Positions 34,770 to 47,484 of a DNA stretch of 64,000 nucleotides are shown in pieces (position 1 is the stretch's first letter; each line of letters starts with the position of its first letter). Origin of the DNA: Sipunculus nudus (lineage: Eukaryota; Annelida; Sipuncula; Golfingiida; Sipunculidae); NCBI GenBank assembly GCA_026874595.1, contig CM049320.1, positions 25,586,214 to 25,650,213 on the forward strand, read 5' to 3'. A model generated the notes under the pieces. It was given only the letters and a program-made list of their open reading frames with translations, ran no database searches and was not told the DNA's origin. The position numbers and the translations under genes are program-made.

Positions 34770-36480
34770 TATCATACCTGTTCATTATTTTGCACTTGAC
34801 AGCCAAATTAGATTCATCCCAAGTTCGAAAGAGAGCTCTTTTATATAACGAAGACTGGTTGAATAGTTTAATATTACTTGTTGACATAACAACTCTCTTG
34901 TGACAGGTGAATATTATGCGGCACAGGCCAAAGGAATAAAATCCTTTAAGAAAATTTATACTCTAATAAGCAACAGTTAAGCCAAACCCTTATTTCCATC
35001 CCTACTTACCACATATTTTTTTAAATAAAACCAATTGTGTTTGTTGTTAGTATAAGAACAACTGATTTTTTTTATTATTTTGACCCCATGAGCCTTTGGC
35101 CTTGAATCAGAGTGACAAACTGCTTTCTGTCTTTATATACCCTGCAGATGGCCCTGCAATTGCCCCCTTTATAATAATATGAAAATCACTCGATTTCTGG
35201 AAGTATTAGTGAATTAATTCCACTTATAGCCCACTTTGCCTCGTTCCCAACAGTTCAAGACCAAAAATGTACATATCCGAAGAGTAGCCATGCACAGAGT
35301 TGTTCAGTGACAAAGCACTACGCGACCACCTTCAGTTATAACACTGAGATAAATATTATCTCTCTGCTGGCAAAATCAAACAAAAGGACCTTTAGACAAA
35401 TCCTGTCCTGATATATCTGATCAATTATGCAGTCTGACGTCACTGATATTTGCTGAGAAAAGGAAGTTCGAGGGGTGTCTTTCAATTAACGTCAGTATTG
35501 TTACGTACAGCACTCGGCAAGATAGCTGAACGGCCTGAACTGCGGCGTACTTTCCCGTAGAAACAAAACATAAACGCAACCTGTAGTAACGCTGTTAAGT
35601 CCCATCGAGAAAACTTAAATTCTCTTTTACGGCACAGATGTTTTAGGCATATTTAAAACAATAAGCGATGGTGTTGATACGCTAATGAACGATTCTGTCA
35701 TATCAACACAGTGCTGAGGAAATTCCAAGCTCAAGATAAAAAAATTCCATGATCTTCGGGATGTTTGTTGGTGTAGGAAATATTCTTAACATGCCAATAT
35801 TTTGGGGTTTTGGAAACCCTCGCGCAGATGTCAAGCCATCCAACTTGTTCATCAGGCGAGATGGGAAAATGTGACTCTAATTCAGTGGCAAACATAGATA
35901 CCTTTCAATTCAACAGGATAAGATATCCCTGCTGTTTACACCATTTACTGGGAAAAGATAATAAAATAATGCCAAAGCTTTTTAGGCAAAAGCAAATTGA
36001 GACTGGCGTATCCCGATATAGGTTTTCTCAATGTGATCCCTAAATAATTCACGTGTCAGGGAACGCTTATAACCATATAAAATATGGTATATTTTTTGTG
36101 TATAACGTTCTATTTTTGTATGAGACAGTCGAGTTGGAAATCCAAGAAAATTTTAGATTCTCATAGATATCAGTCTATTTTTCAATATTCTTGTTATATT
36201 TTTATAACACAATACAAGAGAGGAGAGACATTTGTCAGAGCATTAAAAGGCATATGGAATGTGGGTGAAAAAGTGTCAATCTTTTTAATCAACGTACTTA
36301 TCATTAATTCTGGATAAATGCTTCCTTATCTCCAGTTTAATAGTTATCTCTGGGCAGATTCAGAAATGTCCACGGGATAGATCTTTACGTATAAATCATT
36401 GCAACTGAAAGTGTACAGTAATGAAACTTGACTGTCATTTTCTGATTTGAAAATAATTTCATTCTGTTTTTTTTTCCTAG
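34770..36480. other. Intergenic, nothing recognised
   Basis: Short open frames (for example 35810-36043 and 36084-36317) show no domain, no signal and no splice support. No repeat structure was seen. Confidence 0.4.
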
Positions 36481-36619
36481 CATATGGTGGGTTTAACTTC
36501 AATATAACATGCAAAGTCGGATGGAAGCCGCGGGGGAACCTCCAGACTACCCGTCTGTCGACACCACAAGACAAAAGACTGTTCATAATAACCTCCACCA
36601 AGGAGGTTATGTTTTGGTC

Positions 36620-37160
36620 GGCTTTTATTGCTTGCCGCAAATCTTCGATTTTCGCAAGCATGTTGGTCAGTTCCGTATGTTTGTTGCTTGCCGGAATCAG
36701 AGATTTCGACAAGTATGTTGATCAGTTCGGTATGTTTGGTTGTCTGTCTGTCTGTCTGTCTGTATGTATGTCCGCGCTCTACAGGCCACAATTTTGCATC
36801 AATCGCTTAGAAACTTATAGGTAACGTGTAAGATCGGGTCTCCTCGGAGCCTATTGTTTTCGGCCATGATCAAGGTCAAATTCAAGGTCATCGATAGGCC
36901 TCAAAATTGTCTATCCTTCATGTCTTTGTTAAAAATAACCGTAGCCACTCAAACTGTAGCCCATTTTATTTGCCACTGCATGGCCACTTCCAACACTGCA
37001 AAATTGCCTCATTTCGCTGTTACCATGGTTACGCAATTTTGGGGAGAAATAATGGAATTTTGTGATATTTTTCAAATATGCAGCAACCGTACTGATTCTG
37101 AGATATTTTATGTAACATAAGAATATCTCGAAATTGTTTTTTCCGATTTGGGAAATGGCC
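36620..37160 (+). repeat. Repeat family with cttgccgga hairpin head (copy 1)
   Basis: Two head units (36629 and 36686), each an imperfect palindrome of the cttgccggaaatc-gatttcggcaag type followed by catgttgg/atcagttc-cgtatgtttg, are succeeded by (gtct)n, tctacaggccacaattttg and a body containing caaggtcaaattcaaggtc and ccactgcatggccacttcc. The body recurs at 38040-38310. Confidence 0.7.
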
Positions 37161-37169
37161 GCCAGGGGG

Positions 37170-37930
37170 CGTTGCAGATGAAAAAACATGAAAATTGGTT
37201 TTGGTGCTATACCTCCAGAACTATTAAACATTGGGCCATTTCCATCACAGAACCTTAAACTAGGGTCCATGGGCTTATTTTTGCGCATAGGTGCCAAAGT
37301 GCGCTATTGCCAGATTTCTCTATTTTTGGGGTAAAACTTTTGAATTTTCAAAATATGCAGTTTTGAGCTTCTAACTCTGTCAGTTTTTATGCTAGAGAGT
37401 TAAAATTTTTTGCATCTTATAGCCCTTGGTGAGTTCTCGGTGATCCAATGAAAAATCTTGCAAAATCTCGCATCGTTTCTGGTCGAATGAGATTTTTGCG
37501 ATATCACGGTGACATGCCCTATAGGCCACAGATATGCAGGCATCGTTTTGAAACTAATACATGTAACGTCATACATTAATATCTCGAAAGCAGTTTTTCA
37601 GTTTTTTGAAAATAACCGCTACGGGGCGCTGCACTGCAACCCCGTACCTACTATCATTGTTAACCATATCTCCAAAACTACACATTTTAGGTACATAAAC
37701 TGTACACCATATGAATTGGCGTTTCATGGCCCCTCTGCCCATGACCTCTTTTGTTTAATCATACACGGTCCCCACAAGTTTTAGCAACTTTGTAAAAAAT
37801 GGAAACCCGCATGCACGTATAAATATGCCATCACGCATGGATGCACGCGTTTAAGTATGAAAGACAGACACGCTTTCCCGTGACTGCAAAAATTATAGCG
37901 TTCGCCGTATAAAATATGTAACTACAGACA
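37170..37930 (+). repeat. Repeat bodies of the same family
   Basis: Contains the family's motifs in degenerate order: accgctacggggcgctgcac, aatatctcgaaa, ccaaaactacacattttagg, and catttctgtcgcgttatag at the right. The cg-gggcgctgcac block recurs at 41970 and 42310. No coding. Confidence 0.5.
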
Positions 37931-37969
37931 CTCTTTGCGGGCCGGTTTGCCATTTCTGTCGCGTTATAG

Positions 37970-38310
37970 ATTATTGCTTGCCGGAATCAGAGATTCCGAC
38001 AAGTATGTTGATCAGTTCCGTATGTTTATTTGTCTGTTTGCATATAAAGTTGTCCGTGCACAGCACTACAGGCTACAATTTTGCTGCAATTGCCGTTATA
38101 CTTATACAGATGTAATATGATAGTCCAGAATAGAAGCCTATTGTTTTTGGTCAAATTCGGTCAAAGGTCAAATTCAAGGTCATCTGTAGGCCTCAAAATT
38201 GTTTATCCTTCATATCTTTGTTATAAATAACCAAAGCCACTCAAACTGTAGCCCGTTTTATTTGCCACTGCATGGCCACTTCCAACACTGCAAAATTGCA
38301 GTTTGTCGCT
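37970..38310 (+). repeat. Repeat family with cttgccgga hairpin head (copy 2)
   Basis: One head (gcttgccggaatcagagatt, ccgacaagtatgttgatcag) followed by the same ctacaggctacaattttg and ccactgcatggccacttcc body as copy 1; direct orientation, about 1.3 kb apart. Confidence 0.75.
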
Positions 38311-38479
38311 CAGCTCAGAGCTATTTTGGACACTCCTGGTGTTGAACTGTCTACGCAACGAGTTCATGGACAGTACGTGACCGAATACCGACAAACAAGT
38401 ATGTTTGTAAACGCAAATTGAAAGTTATAGTAAAGAACGTGAAACCTTTTTCTAAAATCTTACATATTGGATATAAATG

Positions 38480-38540
38480 TGTCATTACCATTAGTAGCAG
38501 CAGTAGTAGTATTGAAGTAGTAGTAGTAGTAATAGTGCTA
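38480..38540 (+). repeat. Imperfect (TAG)n microsatellite
   Basis: tagtagcagcagtagtagta then agtagtagtagtagtaatag. Confidence 0.85.
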
Positions 38541-38779
38541 GCATTATCAAATGCGTATTTTTTTTTTTATCATGTACCTCTAAAAATGTAGAAGTGCATG
38601 TATACATGAACACTTTTAAATATTACATTTTATAAACAAACCTACCGGTATCAGATGTAACGATATGTCGTCTGGTGAATGCGCGGATTGTAAACAAGCT
38701 CAAATTTATAACATTAAAGACATGACGTGGAAGTAAGAGGCGTCAGGCAGCCATCATTTACGTCTGTTAAACAATTCAG

Positions 38780-39120
38780 AGACCAATCAGGTAGATAAAG
38801 GGGCGGAAACTTTAGTTTAAACTATGTTTGGGTATTTCCCTAAATCTTCATTTAATCTAACTGAAAACGAACTGGAATATATCTCAGTGGCAACAATGTG
38901 TGGGCAGTTCGGGCATAATAGATCCCATGTGCAGTATAATTTATTTACATGGAGATGCATTGAATAAACAACATTGCCTTTCCTGCGCTGGAACTAATTA
39001 CCCCCCAGAAAAAAACAGCTTTATGACAATGTATAAGAGCAAGGAGCAGCTGTGTAAGTGTAGGTGAGGAGATCTGCTCCACAACAATGCAAGGCCTTAC
39101 AAAACAACTGTGCGCAGATG
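38780..39120 (+). promoter_or_regulatory. Promoter-like region with possible 5' coding exon, plus strand
   Basis: CCAAT (gaccaatcagg, 38782-38792), a GC box (ggggcgg, 38800-38806) and TATAAGAG (about 39032) are followed by ATG at 39087 in good context (acaacaATGc). A 34-nt open exon encodes MQGLTKQLCAD and ends at a consensus donor CAGATG|GTAAGTGG. No matching downstream exon on the plus strand was identified, so a real gene start is only a possibility. Confidence 0.3.
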
Positions 39121-39534
39121 GTAAGTGGGTCTGCTTGTTAGTTGTCTCTTTTATTTGTTGTTAACCTCTAGCAATACATTGCTGCGTATGTAGGTGTAAC
39201 ATCGGAATAAATCATAACATATGTATGTATCCGGGCAAGTCAATTTTCATTTTAGTGGGATTGTGGTTGACACAGCTATCGAGAGTGACGCACACTGTCA
39301 TCATGTTGATGGGCTCTTTTTTCGTACAGTGAGGTCATGCTTTGCGTGTATGAGCAATGGCTCTAACATTTTAAATTAAACCAGAGTAATATATTTATTA
39401 AATTATCACATATAATGTATATTTTATGTGCTGGAAACAAATTTACATAGACAACATAAATATTTGTGATATACAAGATAACAAAATCCATGTATAATAC
39501 TGAACCAGTTGATTAGGAACAGGGAAATCGCTGG

Positions 39535-39640
39535 CCCCCCCCCCCCCCCCCCCCACCTAGAAATGGCAGCAAAAAGAGCACAACAACACAAAATCGACCC
39601 CTCCCCTCCCCCCACCCCCTGCATCAGACTCTTCACAAAA
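39535..39640. repeat. C-rich low-complexity tract
   Basis: A poly(C) run of about 18 at 39537-39554 is followed by cccctcccctcccccccacccc-type sequence (39598-39620). Confidence 0.9.
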
Positions 39641-39895
39641 AAAAGGAAAATATGAGCTTCACACAACCAGCGCAACGTCTCCTTCTTCTGACAGTTCCTC
39701 TATAAATTTTGTCCAGATTTGGCATTTAGTATGATTTGTGTGATCATTTTTTCTCCTTTTGAAATGTATTTTTTTCTCTATAAAATATGTAAATATATTA
39801 TATTCGTGGTTTTGGGGTCGCTGAATGGCATACTCTTCGATATCTCTCAATAAACCTACGGCAAATTAGTATTCACCTAGCATTTCTATTTTTTT

Positions 39896-40690
39896 GCTTG
39901 CCGGAATCAAAGATTCGGCAAGCATGTTGATCACTCGCGTATGTTTGTTGCTTGCCGGAAATCTTCGATTTTCGCAAGCATGTTGATTAGTCCCGTATGT
40001 TTGTTGCTTGCCGGAAATCTTCGATTTCGGCAAGCAGGTTGGTCAGTCGAGGATGTCTGTTTGTCTGTTTGTTGCTTGCCGGAAATCTTCGATTTCGGCA
40101 AGTTGGTTGGTCAGTTGCGGATGTCTGTTTGTTGCTTGCCGGAAATCTTCGATTTCGGCAAGTTGGTTGGTCAGTCGCGGATGTCTGTTTGTTGCTTGCC
40201 GGAATCAAAGATTTGGCAAGCATGTTGATCACCTGCGTATGTTTGTTACTTGCCGGAATCAAAGATTTCGGCAAGTATGTTGGTCAGTTCCGTATGTTTG
40301 TTTGTTACTTGCCGGAATCAAAGATTTCGGCAAGTATGTTGATCAGTCCGGTATGTTTGTTGCTTGCCGGAAATCTTCGATTTTCGCAAGCATGTTGATC
40401 ACCCGCGTATGTTTGTCTGTTTGTTGCTTGCCGGAAATCTTCGATTTTCGCAAGCATGTTGGTCAGTTCCGTATGTTTGTTGCTTGCCGGAAATTTTCGA
40501 TTTTCGCAAGCATGTTGATCACCCGCGTATGTTTGTTTGTTGCTTGCCGGAAATCTTCGATTTTCGCAAGCATGTTGGTCAGTTCCGTATGTTTGTTACT
40601 TGCCGGAAATCTTCGATTTTCGCAAGCATGTTGGTCAGTTCCGTATGTTTGTTTGTTTGTTTGTCTGTCTGTCTGTCTGTCTGTTTGTTT
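39896..40690 (+). repeat. 13-copy tandem array of hairpin-forming head unit
   Basis: Thirteen direct units of 54-67 bp each start with cttgccggaa-tcttcgatttcggcaag or the variant cttgccggaatcaaagatttcggcaag. They continue with catgttggtcagttccgtat and gtttgt(ttgt)n. The first 28 bp of each unit are self-complementary. Two arm types (tcttcg loop and tcaaag loop) are interleaved. The array leads into (gtct)n and gctctacaggccacaatttt, the same body as copies 1 and 2. The 236-codon and smaller open frames here are repeat artefacts. Confidence 0.9.
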
Positions 40691-42545
40691 GTCGGTGCTC
40701 TACAGGCCACAATTTTGAAGCAATCACCCGAAAACTGATAGAAAAAGTGTAAAATCAATAACCCGGGTGCCTATTGTTTTTGGCCATGGTCGGTCCAAGG
40801 TCAAGGTCAGGGTCACTGAAAAACCTTAAAACGCTTTTCCATTCATATCTTTGTCAATTATTATCGTAGCGGCTTAATCTTTAGCTCATTTTATTCCTCA
40901 TTATGTTACCTTTCCACATGCTAGCAAATATCTCCGGTCATTCGATACCATAGTAACTTATTTTTGGGAAAAAATCATAGAATTTTCCTTCTTAATTTTT
41001 CATTTTTAAAGCTAGAGAGTTCTAGTTTTTTGCATCAGGTAGTATTTCATGAGCTGTTTATGATACAATTGTAAATCTCGCAAAATCTCGCACATTTTCT
41101 CGTCAAACGAGAGTTTTCGAGATTTCATTAAATATGACCTGCAGGTTGCATTTGAAATGGCTTTGAAATTAATCTATTTTGTGTTATTTATAAATATCTC
41201 GAAATTGTTTTTTCATTTTTTGAAAATAGCCACCAGGGGGCGTGGTACTGGAAACACTACAACTTATCATTTTTCCGCAATATCTTAAAAAATATTAAGC
41301 ATATAACAATTTTTTTTGTCGCATCTAAAACTAGGATCATTGCCTTATTCCTTCGTCTATTTAGCCTTCTGCTGCCGTTACCATGGTTACCCAATTTTGG
41401 GGTAAAACTTGACAATCTGAAAATAAGGAGTTTACCTGTTTCTATCTCTGTTGATACTTGCGATAGAAAGGTCTGGTTTTTGACGTTAGACAGCATCCCT
41501 CTAGTTCTAAGTCATTCAATCGCGAGTCTCGTCATATCTCACACCGTTTCTCCTGAAACGAGAACACGTGACCATTCAAAGAAATGCCTATAATTCTGTC
41601 ATTTTTCACGCTACAGACACATGGTTTGCAGCGCTGGATAGCGTCCGACACTCGCAGTCACATTCAGGGGTCACATTGTAAGTCTCGTCAAATCTCGCGC
41701 CGTGTTTCACTAAACCACCAAGTCACGTGCCGTCGCCGCAAGTGGCGGCAGGGTCCTTACGGGGGGCAGCCGGCGTGTGCAGCGGTGCGTGTCGGCCTCT
41801 CCGGGCCCCATCTATGATCATACATGTTGGAGGCCCAGTCCAAACTTTATTGCTTGCCGGAAATCTTCGATTTTCGCAAGCATGTTGGTCAGTTCCGAAT
41901 GTTTGTTCCTTCATCTTATGTTTTACAGTAATATCTCAAAACTTATTTTTCATTTTCCGGATATGGCTGCTAGGGGGCGCTGTACTAGACCCTTCCAAAC
42001 AAATTAGTTTAAGGACATATTTCCGTAAGAGTAAACCTATATTACACAAACTTTAGCTTATTTTATTTCTCTTGGCCTTCTTCAAAATATGGTCAAGTCA
42101 TCTGGTCTCCATCTTGTGTCACTTTGTCAGTATGTCTGTCTGTTTGTCAGTTGTCCTCAAATTCGCCTGCTTGCTTGTTCTTGCATCTCACTTTTAGCAA
42201 TCAGCAAGCCAGATATTTGGCGGAATCCTGTTGAAACTATTACATCTTATGTCATACACTAATATCACGAAACGCAATTGACGTCTTCAGGATATGTCTA
42301 CTAGAGGGCGCTGCAGTCGATCATCCCCAATATATCATAATTTGGCCATATCTCCAAAACTAGAAACCTCAATTACATAAACTATAGCTTATTTTCTTCC
42401 TCTCAGTCTTTTTCATAACCTGGTTACGTCATCTTGTCTCCATCTTGTGTCCCTTTGTAAAGATGTCTGTTTGTTTGTCAGTTGTCCTCAAATTCGCCGG
42501 CTTGTTGGTTCTTGCGTCTCACTTTTAGCATTCTACAGGCCACAG
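40690..42545 (+). repeat. Body of the hairpin-head family and tandem ~400-bp derivatives
   Basis: Recurrent blocks are aatatctcgaaa, cc-ctagggggcgctg, tatctccaaaactaaaacctcaattac, gtctccatcttgtgtc and gtcagttgtcctcaaattcg. The last blocks occur twice at about 42060-42200 and 42380-42540. A further single hairpin head lies at 41850-41900. Confidence 0.65.
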
Positions 42546-42563
42546 TTCTGAAAGGATCATTTT

Positions 42564-44906
42564 TAGCTCAGCTGTCTTTGTCCGTCATCCTTCCGTCTGT
42601 CCATCCGGCCGTCCGTCCGTCCGTTAGCAGGGCACAAATGGAACCGTAGGGGCTAGGGCCATGAACCATATGCAGTCTTAGAGGTTCTACAAAGATCTCA
42701 TTGCAAACCTTAAATTAGGTCACTGTGACCTATATTTTCGAAGTTACAGAGTGTGCTTGCACAATCCAGAAATAATTCTTTTGGCCAAAATGTTCATCCC
42801 AAACCTTCCATCTTTCACATACAGCTCACCTACCAGCAGGTGAAGGACCATAATTATTTTGAGGTCAAAAGGTCAATGGACAAGGTCACAGGAGCCACTT
42901 TTTATTAAAGCCTGCTGATGCATTTTAAGCCAAATCTTTCATCCCAATTCTTTGATCTTTTACATGTAGTTCACCTACTAAGTTGGGGAGGAATCCTATA
43001 GATCTTGAGGTCACTAGACTTTTCACTCCATACCTTCCAGCACTGATATCGCTTCTCTGCAAACAGGGAAAAGACCTGTTGATTTTGAGGTCAAAGGTCA
43101 AGTTCACAGCACCCACTTCTTATGTGGAGACATTTTCAGGCAAACATTTCAATCTATACCTTCCATCGTCATATATGGCTTACCTACCAATAGGAGAAGA
43201 AGCCTATTGATGTCGAGTTCAAAAGGTCAAAGGTCAAGGTCACAATACTTAATTGTTCTAAATGCTTGTAAACATATTTCAAACTGTTCAACCCAAACCT
43301 TCAGTCTTTCACATATGCCACATATGCATCACTCAATTTGATTCAAACTTTATATTTATGGGTCTTTTTGCTTGAAGAAATAACTGATTGATTTTGGGGT
43401 CAGCTGGTCAGGAGGTTAAAAAGTTTGCAGGTCAAAGTTATTCACTCATTGGTTGCCAAGTAATTACACCGGATTTAAGTGGTTAGTAGTTACCCATCAT
43501 TTAGAAAGAATCTAGTTGATATGTAGGCAAAAGGCCAAGGTCACAGGTCAGGGATGTTCACAATAACTTATTTTGTAGAACATCTCTATTGTTCTTTTAT
43601 ATACAACCATTGCACTCCAGCTAGTACATCTCACTGTGTGGCTGTAATTGTGAGAGACACTGGTACCTCTGACTCCCTTTTGTATCAGCCTATTGAGTGA
43701 TAAGGCTGAATGATAAGTACCTGGTTACTGCATAACAAAAACACAGTTGTCGGAATGCTTCAGGCAGGCATTAAGACTATGAGAGTATAGTATTAAGGTT
43801 TAGCAACTGATTTATAAGGTGATGGGAACATTTTGCAATTTATTTTATGGAATCATAGCAATAAACTTACTTTCCTAGATATCTGAATATTTTTATATAA
43901 ATCACAACATATAAAAGCAAGTGTTTGTTCTCATAATTTTTTATGTGTACCTGGATTTAGGATGGGTTTTTTTCATTATAAGACTCTTAGTCCTACTTTC
44001 TGCATTTCTTTCTTTCAGGTTTTGCAGTTTACCTACCCTGCTTACCCCATTGAAAAGCAGAGTGATAATAAAAAATATTGGACTTACACTTTTTACATTT
44101 GCATATCTATAAATCTGATATGAGGGCCTGAACATGCCTTTTGAATTGTTTGGACATTCATTACTGTAACATCCTTTGGAGAATTTTCCCCCAAGTTTCG
44201 TCTCTTATTGGAGGATGTGTGATATCAAATGTCTGACTTGTCAGAAATCCATTATGTCTGCCAGTTAGCCACCTAAGACATCTTTTTTTTCGGTGCAGTT
44301 TCAGTGATTTTTCTTCAATGTTTCGTCCAATTTAGAGAATGTTTCTTGTCTGATTTCAGACCTGTCAGAAGTTGAAGATGGCCACCAGGCAACCATCTTT
44401 AAATTCCTTTCCATCAGATTATCTCAAGAACTGTTAAAGTGAATGCAGTCGGAAGTATATTAATGTAATCTTGCAAAAGATTGGGTCAAATATTTCTTAA
44501 TAAATATTAGCATCGTTTATCCAGGTGCAGTATAGTTGGCTTGTATTAAATAAAAATTCATACAGAAGCACCCGTTTAATAATAATTCTTGCATGGATTT
44601 CCATGATTATTGCTATATATTTTGATCTTATATTTGCCCTTTGTGGTGTTCCTTTTGAGACTGACAGGTATCACGCAAGCTATGGGAATAGTTCCTGATA
44701 GCTTAACAATCATACATTTTTCATCAGACCATCAAGTCACTGTGTTTTAACCAGAAATAGGTGATATATATCTCTGTTGTCGTAGGAAATTTCAACATAT
44801 TGGCAAATTGGTTCTTCAAAATCTGACTGGAAGTTGTGAATCTCAGCCCATGATGTGGCAGGTCATGCTTGGCAGCTGAGCGGCATGACCCATGGGTCAC
44901 TTGTTT
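42564..44906 (+). mobile_element. Copy 3, longest member of the GACCCATGGGTC-ending family
   Basis: The left end (tagctcagctgtctttgtcc) and the right end (ggcagctgagcg then catGACCCATGGGTCacttgttt) carry the inverted word GCTCAGCTG/CAGCTGAGC. It is about 2.34 kb. Internal units each carry aaccttcaatctttcacata-type text and gaggtcaaaggtcaaggtcac. There is no transposase or other long ORF, so it looks non-autonomous. Perfect AGGTCA-A-AGGTCA direct repeats occur at 43088-43100 and 43224-43236. Confidence 0.65.
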
Positions 44907-46020
44907 AACTATTACATCTTATATCTTACAGTAATATCTCGAAACAGATTATTCATTTTCCGGATATTGCCAATGGGGAGCGCTGCACTCGCCCCTCGCC
45001 TATATATATATTTTTGGCCTTATCTACAAAACTATAAACCTCAATTACAAACACAAAATGTCTTCCTTTGAATCTACGCCATAATCTGAGTAAGTCATCT
45101 GGTCTTATTCTTGTGTCTCTTTTTCAGTATGTCTGTCTGTTTGTCAGTGATCCTCAATTTCTCCTGCATGCTGGACCTTGCGTCTTACACCTAGCAATCT
45201 TCAGGCCACAGTTTTGCAGGAATCCTTTTGGAATTGAAACATCTTATTTCTAACATTAATAACTCAAAAGAAATTTTTAATTTTGGGGATATGGCCACTA
45301 GGAGATGCTGCAATAGAGCCTCCACACCATACCATTTTTTGACCAAATCTCCGACATTATAAACTGTACCTACTAAAACTATAGCTCATTTGCTTCTCTT
45401 TATGTTCCCCACTTTTCTGTTATTCTTTTATCTCAGGTGTGTCAGTATATCTGTCTGTTTTGAGCTATGTCTGCTTTCATCTTCTTTTGTGTGATATATG
45501 TCGTTCAACAGGCCAAACTTTCCAGCAATCGCCTTAAAAGTCATTCAATTGATAGAAAATGACAGTTTGTCCTTTTTGCCCAATCTGTATGTCATTTCAG
45601 TCCGGCAAGCTCTCGACCTATGGTCGTCTAGTTTGTTTGTCTGTTTGTTGCATTTCTGTTTATTTGTCTGTTAGCAACATTACTCAAAAAGTTATTAACG
45701 GATTCTGATAAAATTTTCAGATTAGCTCTGATAGCAATGATACAAGGAACAACTGAAAAAATTGGGGATGATTTCGATCACCATTTCGATCCAGGAATTT
45801 TTTGTATGAAAAATGCTGCATATCTTACAGTGCAATCTGGGGGTAATGAGATAGGCAGAGGTCTGCGCTTTCTTAGTGCTTTTTATAGTAATTATATATT
45901 TAAGCACCCATCAGGGAGCTTACTGTTTTACCGGCCGGAGGGTTGGGGGCCGGATCCGCACTTTAAAAGTGCTTCTATCGCCTACATGCTGGCATCTATC
46001 AGCATTTTATCATAATTCTG
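44907..46020 (+). repeat. Further degenerate copies of the 42-kb repeat family
   Basis: Contains ttacatctta, atatctcgaaac, ttttccggatat-gcca, gcgctgcactcgccc, ctcaattacaaac, gtctgtctgtttgtcagt and aggccacagttttgcaggaat, all shared with 42.0-42.5 kb. A gttagcaacattactcaaaa block near 45668 begins another unit. The open frame at 45737-46015 lies inside it. Confidence 0.6.
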
Positions 46021-46084
46021 TATTATTGTAGGAAAAAAAAATTCCTGGTGCTGTAACCTTGATTTATGCTCTGAAGGTCAAGTA

Positions 46085-46740
46085 ACAGCAGGTTTTCGCC
46101 ATCGTTTGTTCGTTAGCACGATAGCACGATAGCACCAAGGGTTCTGGTTTTGTTTTAATTTAGTGGAAGACATCGACTAATGACTCTCTCGAACTGATTG
46201 ACTTGTGGTTGACATTAACCCATATTTGCTCAATATATTAGCACTTTGGCATTTTCGCCAATGACTAAATATAATCAAAAAGTGGTTTTAGGTGTATCTT
46301 ATGAATACTGTGAAATATTATTTTGTATCAGTATTGCAGCATTCTGATTTTACATAGTTTTCTGAAATCAGGTCATTCTGACCCTATTTAGCCATAAAAC
46401 ATGGTCGGACAGGAACCTTTATTAATGCTATTGACTCCTCTATTATTCATCAGAATTGGACAACACCATGCACTCTACATTAGTTTGTGTAACAGTACCC
46501 ATTTTGCTAATGACCTTAACTTATGCTTTCAATGTTAAGTCACAGTAGACTTTGGACATCATTTGTTTGATAGCGCAATAGCTCTAAGGGTTCTGATAGG
46601 ATTTTTTTCGAATTTAGTGGAAGGCATCGACTACTGACTTTTTCGAACTGCTCAATTTTTGGTTGAACCTTACCCTTATTTGTGCAATTTAAAGCACTTT
46701 TGCATTTTCAACAATGACTTAATATCATCAAAAAGTATGT
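46085..46740 (+). repeat. Two direct copies of a ~200-bp repeat, ~450 bp apart
   Basis: 46090-46290 and 46550-46738 share catcgtttgtt-gatagc-caatagc-aagggttctg, aatttagtggaag-catcgact, tcgaactg-tga, accctta/cccatatttg-tcaat and aatgacttaatat-atcaaaaagt. Confidence 0.75.
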
Positions 46741-47483
46741 TGATATGATTTCCTGAAATTATGTGACCTTGGAAATTTGCATCCAAATACAGCTTTATCT
46801 AGTCATAACTTGGTTCTAGTAGGTACGCTATCTTCACTGACCACAAGACATATATTACTATCACCTATCTTTACATATTCCCACAATGTCACAACCCTGC
46901 CTTTGATTTGCAGCTATATAACCGCATCACAGTTTAATGTTTTTGTAGTGGGATTTTAAAGTTCTTCCTGTTTTCAATGTGTTTATACTGAAGAGCCTTA
47001 ATACGCCTAGTAAGAGCACGCATACATACAAGCATGCATACAAACATACATACATACATACATATTATGCATTCACAGCCTGTTTATTACCAAGACAGTC
47101 TGCAAATATGACCATGTTTTAAATGTTTAGAAAAGAGTGCCACAATATTTGCTCTATTTTACTATTTTTTTCTTAGTCTCGAGACCCCCACAGCCCCGCC
47201 TTAAAATCTAAACTATCTGGTGAAATTATACCCACCTGTAATGCTAAACATGTCCCTACGGTTTTTGTGGCACCTATTGTCAAATATTATGTTTCAGTTA
47301 GGGATTACAGTGCCGAGACTTTAAATCTGAGGGGGAAAAGTATAAATCTTACAAGTAATAATTTTAGAATTGTCTGGAAAAAAGCATGAAAAAAAAGTAA
47401 AAATCAATGCCAAATAGCGGAATTTTTGCACAATTTGCAGCAGGCGAGACTTCTAAGCAAATTTCACGTATGAAAATATGAAA

Positions 47484-47484
<1 letters not shown>

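Noticed and set aside
39896-40690. CRISPR-like array of palindromic repeats
   Set aside because: The context is a eukaryotic nuclear genome; there are no unique spacers of constant length, and the intervening text is also repetitive.
39941-40752. Several overlapping frames of 95-236 codons on both strands
   Set aside because: They follow the 54-67-bp tandem hairpin repeat; residues repeat with each unit and no domain is present.
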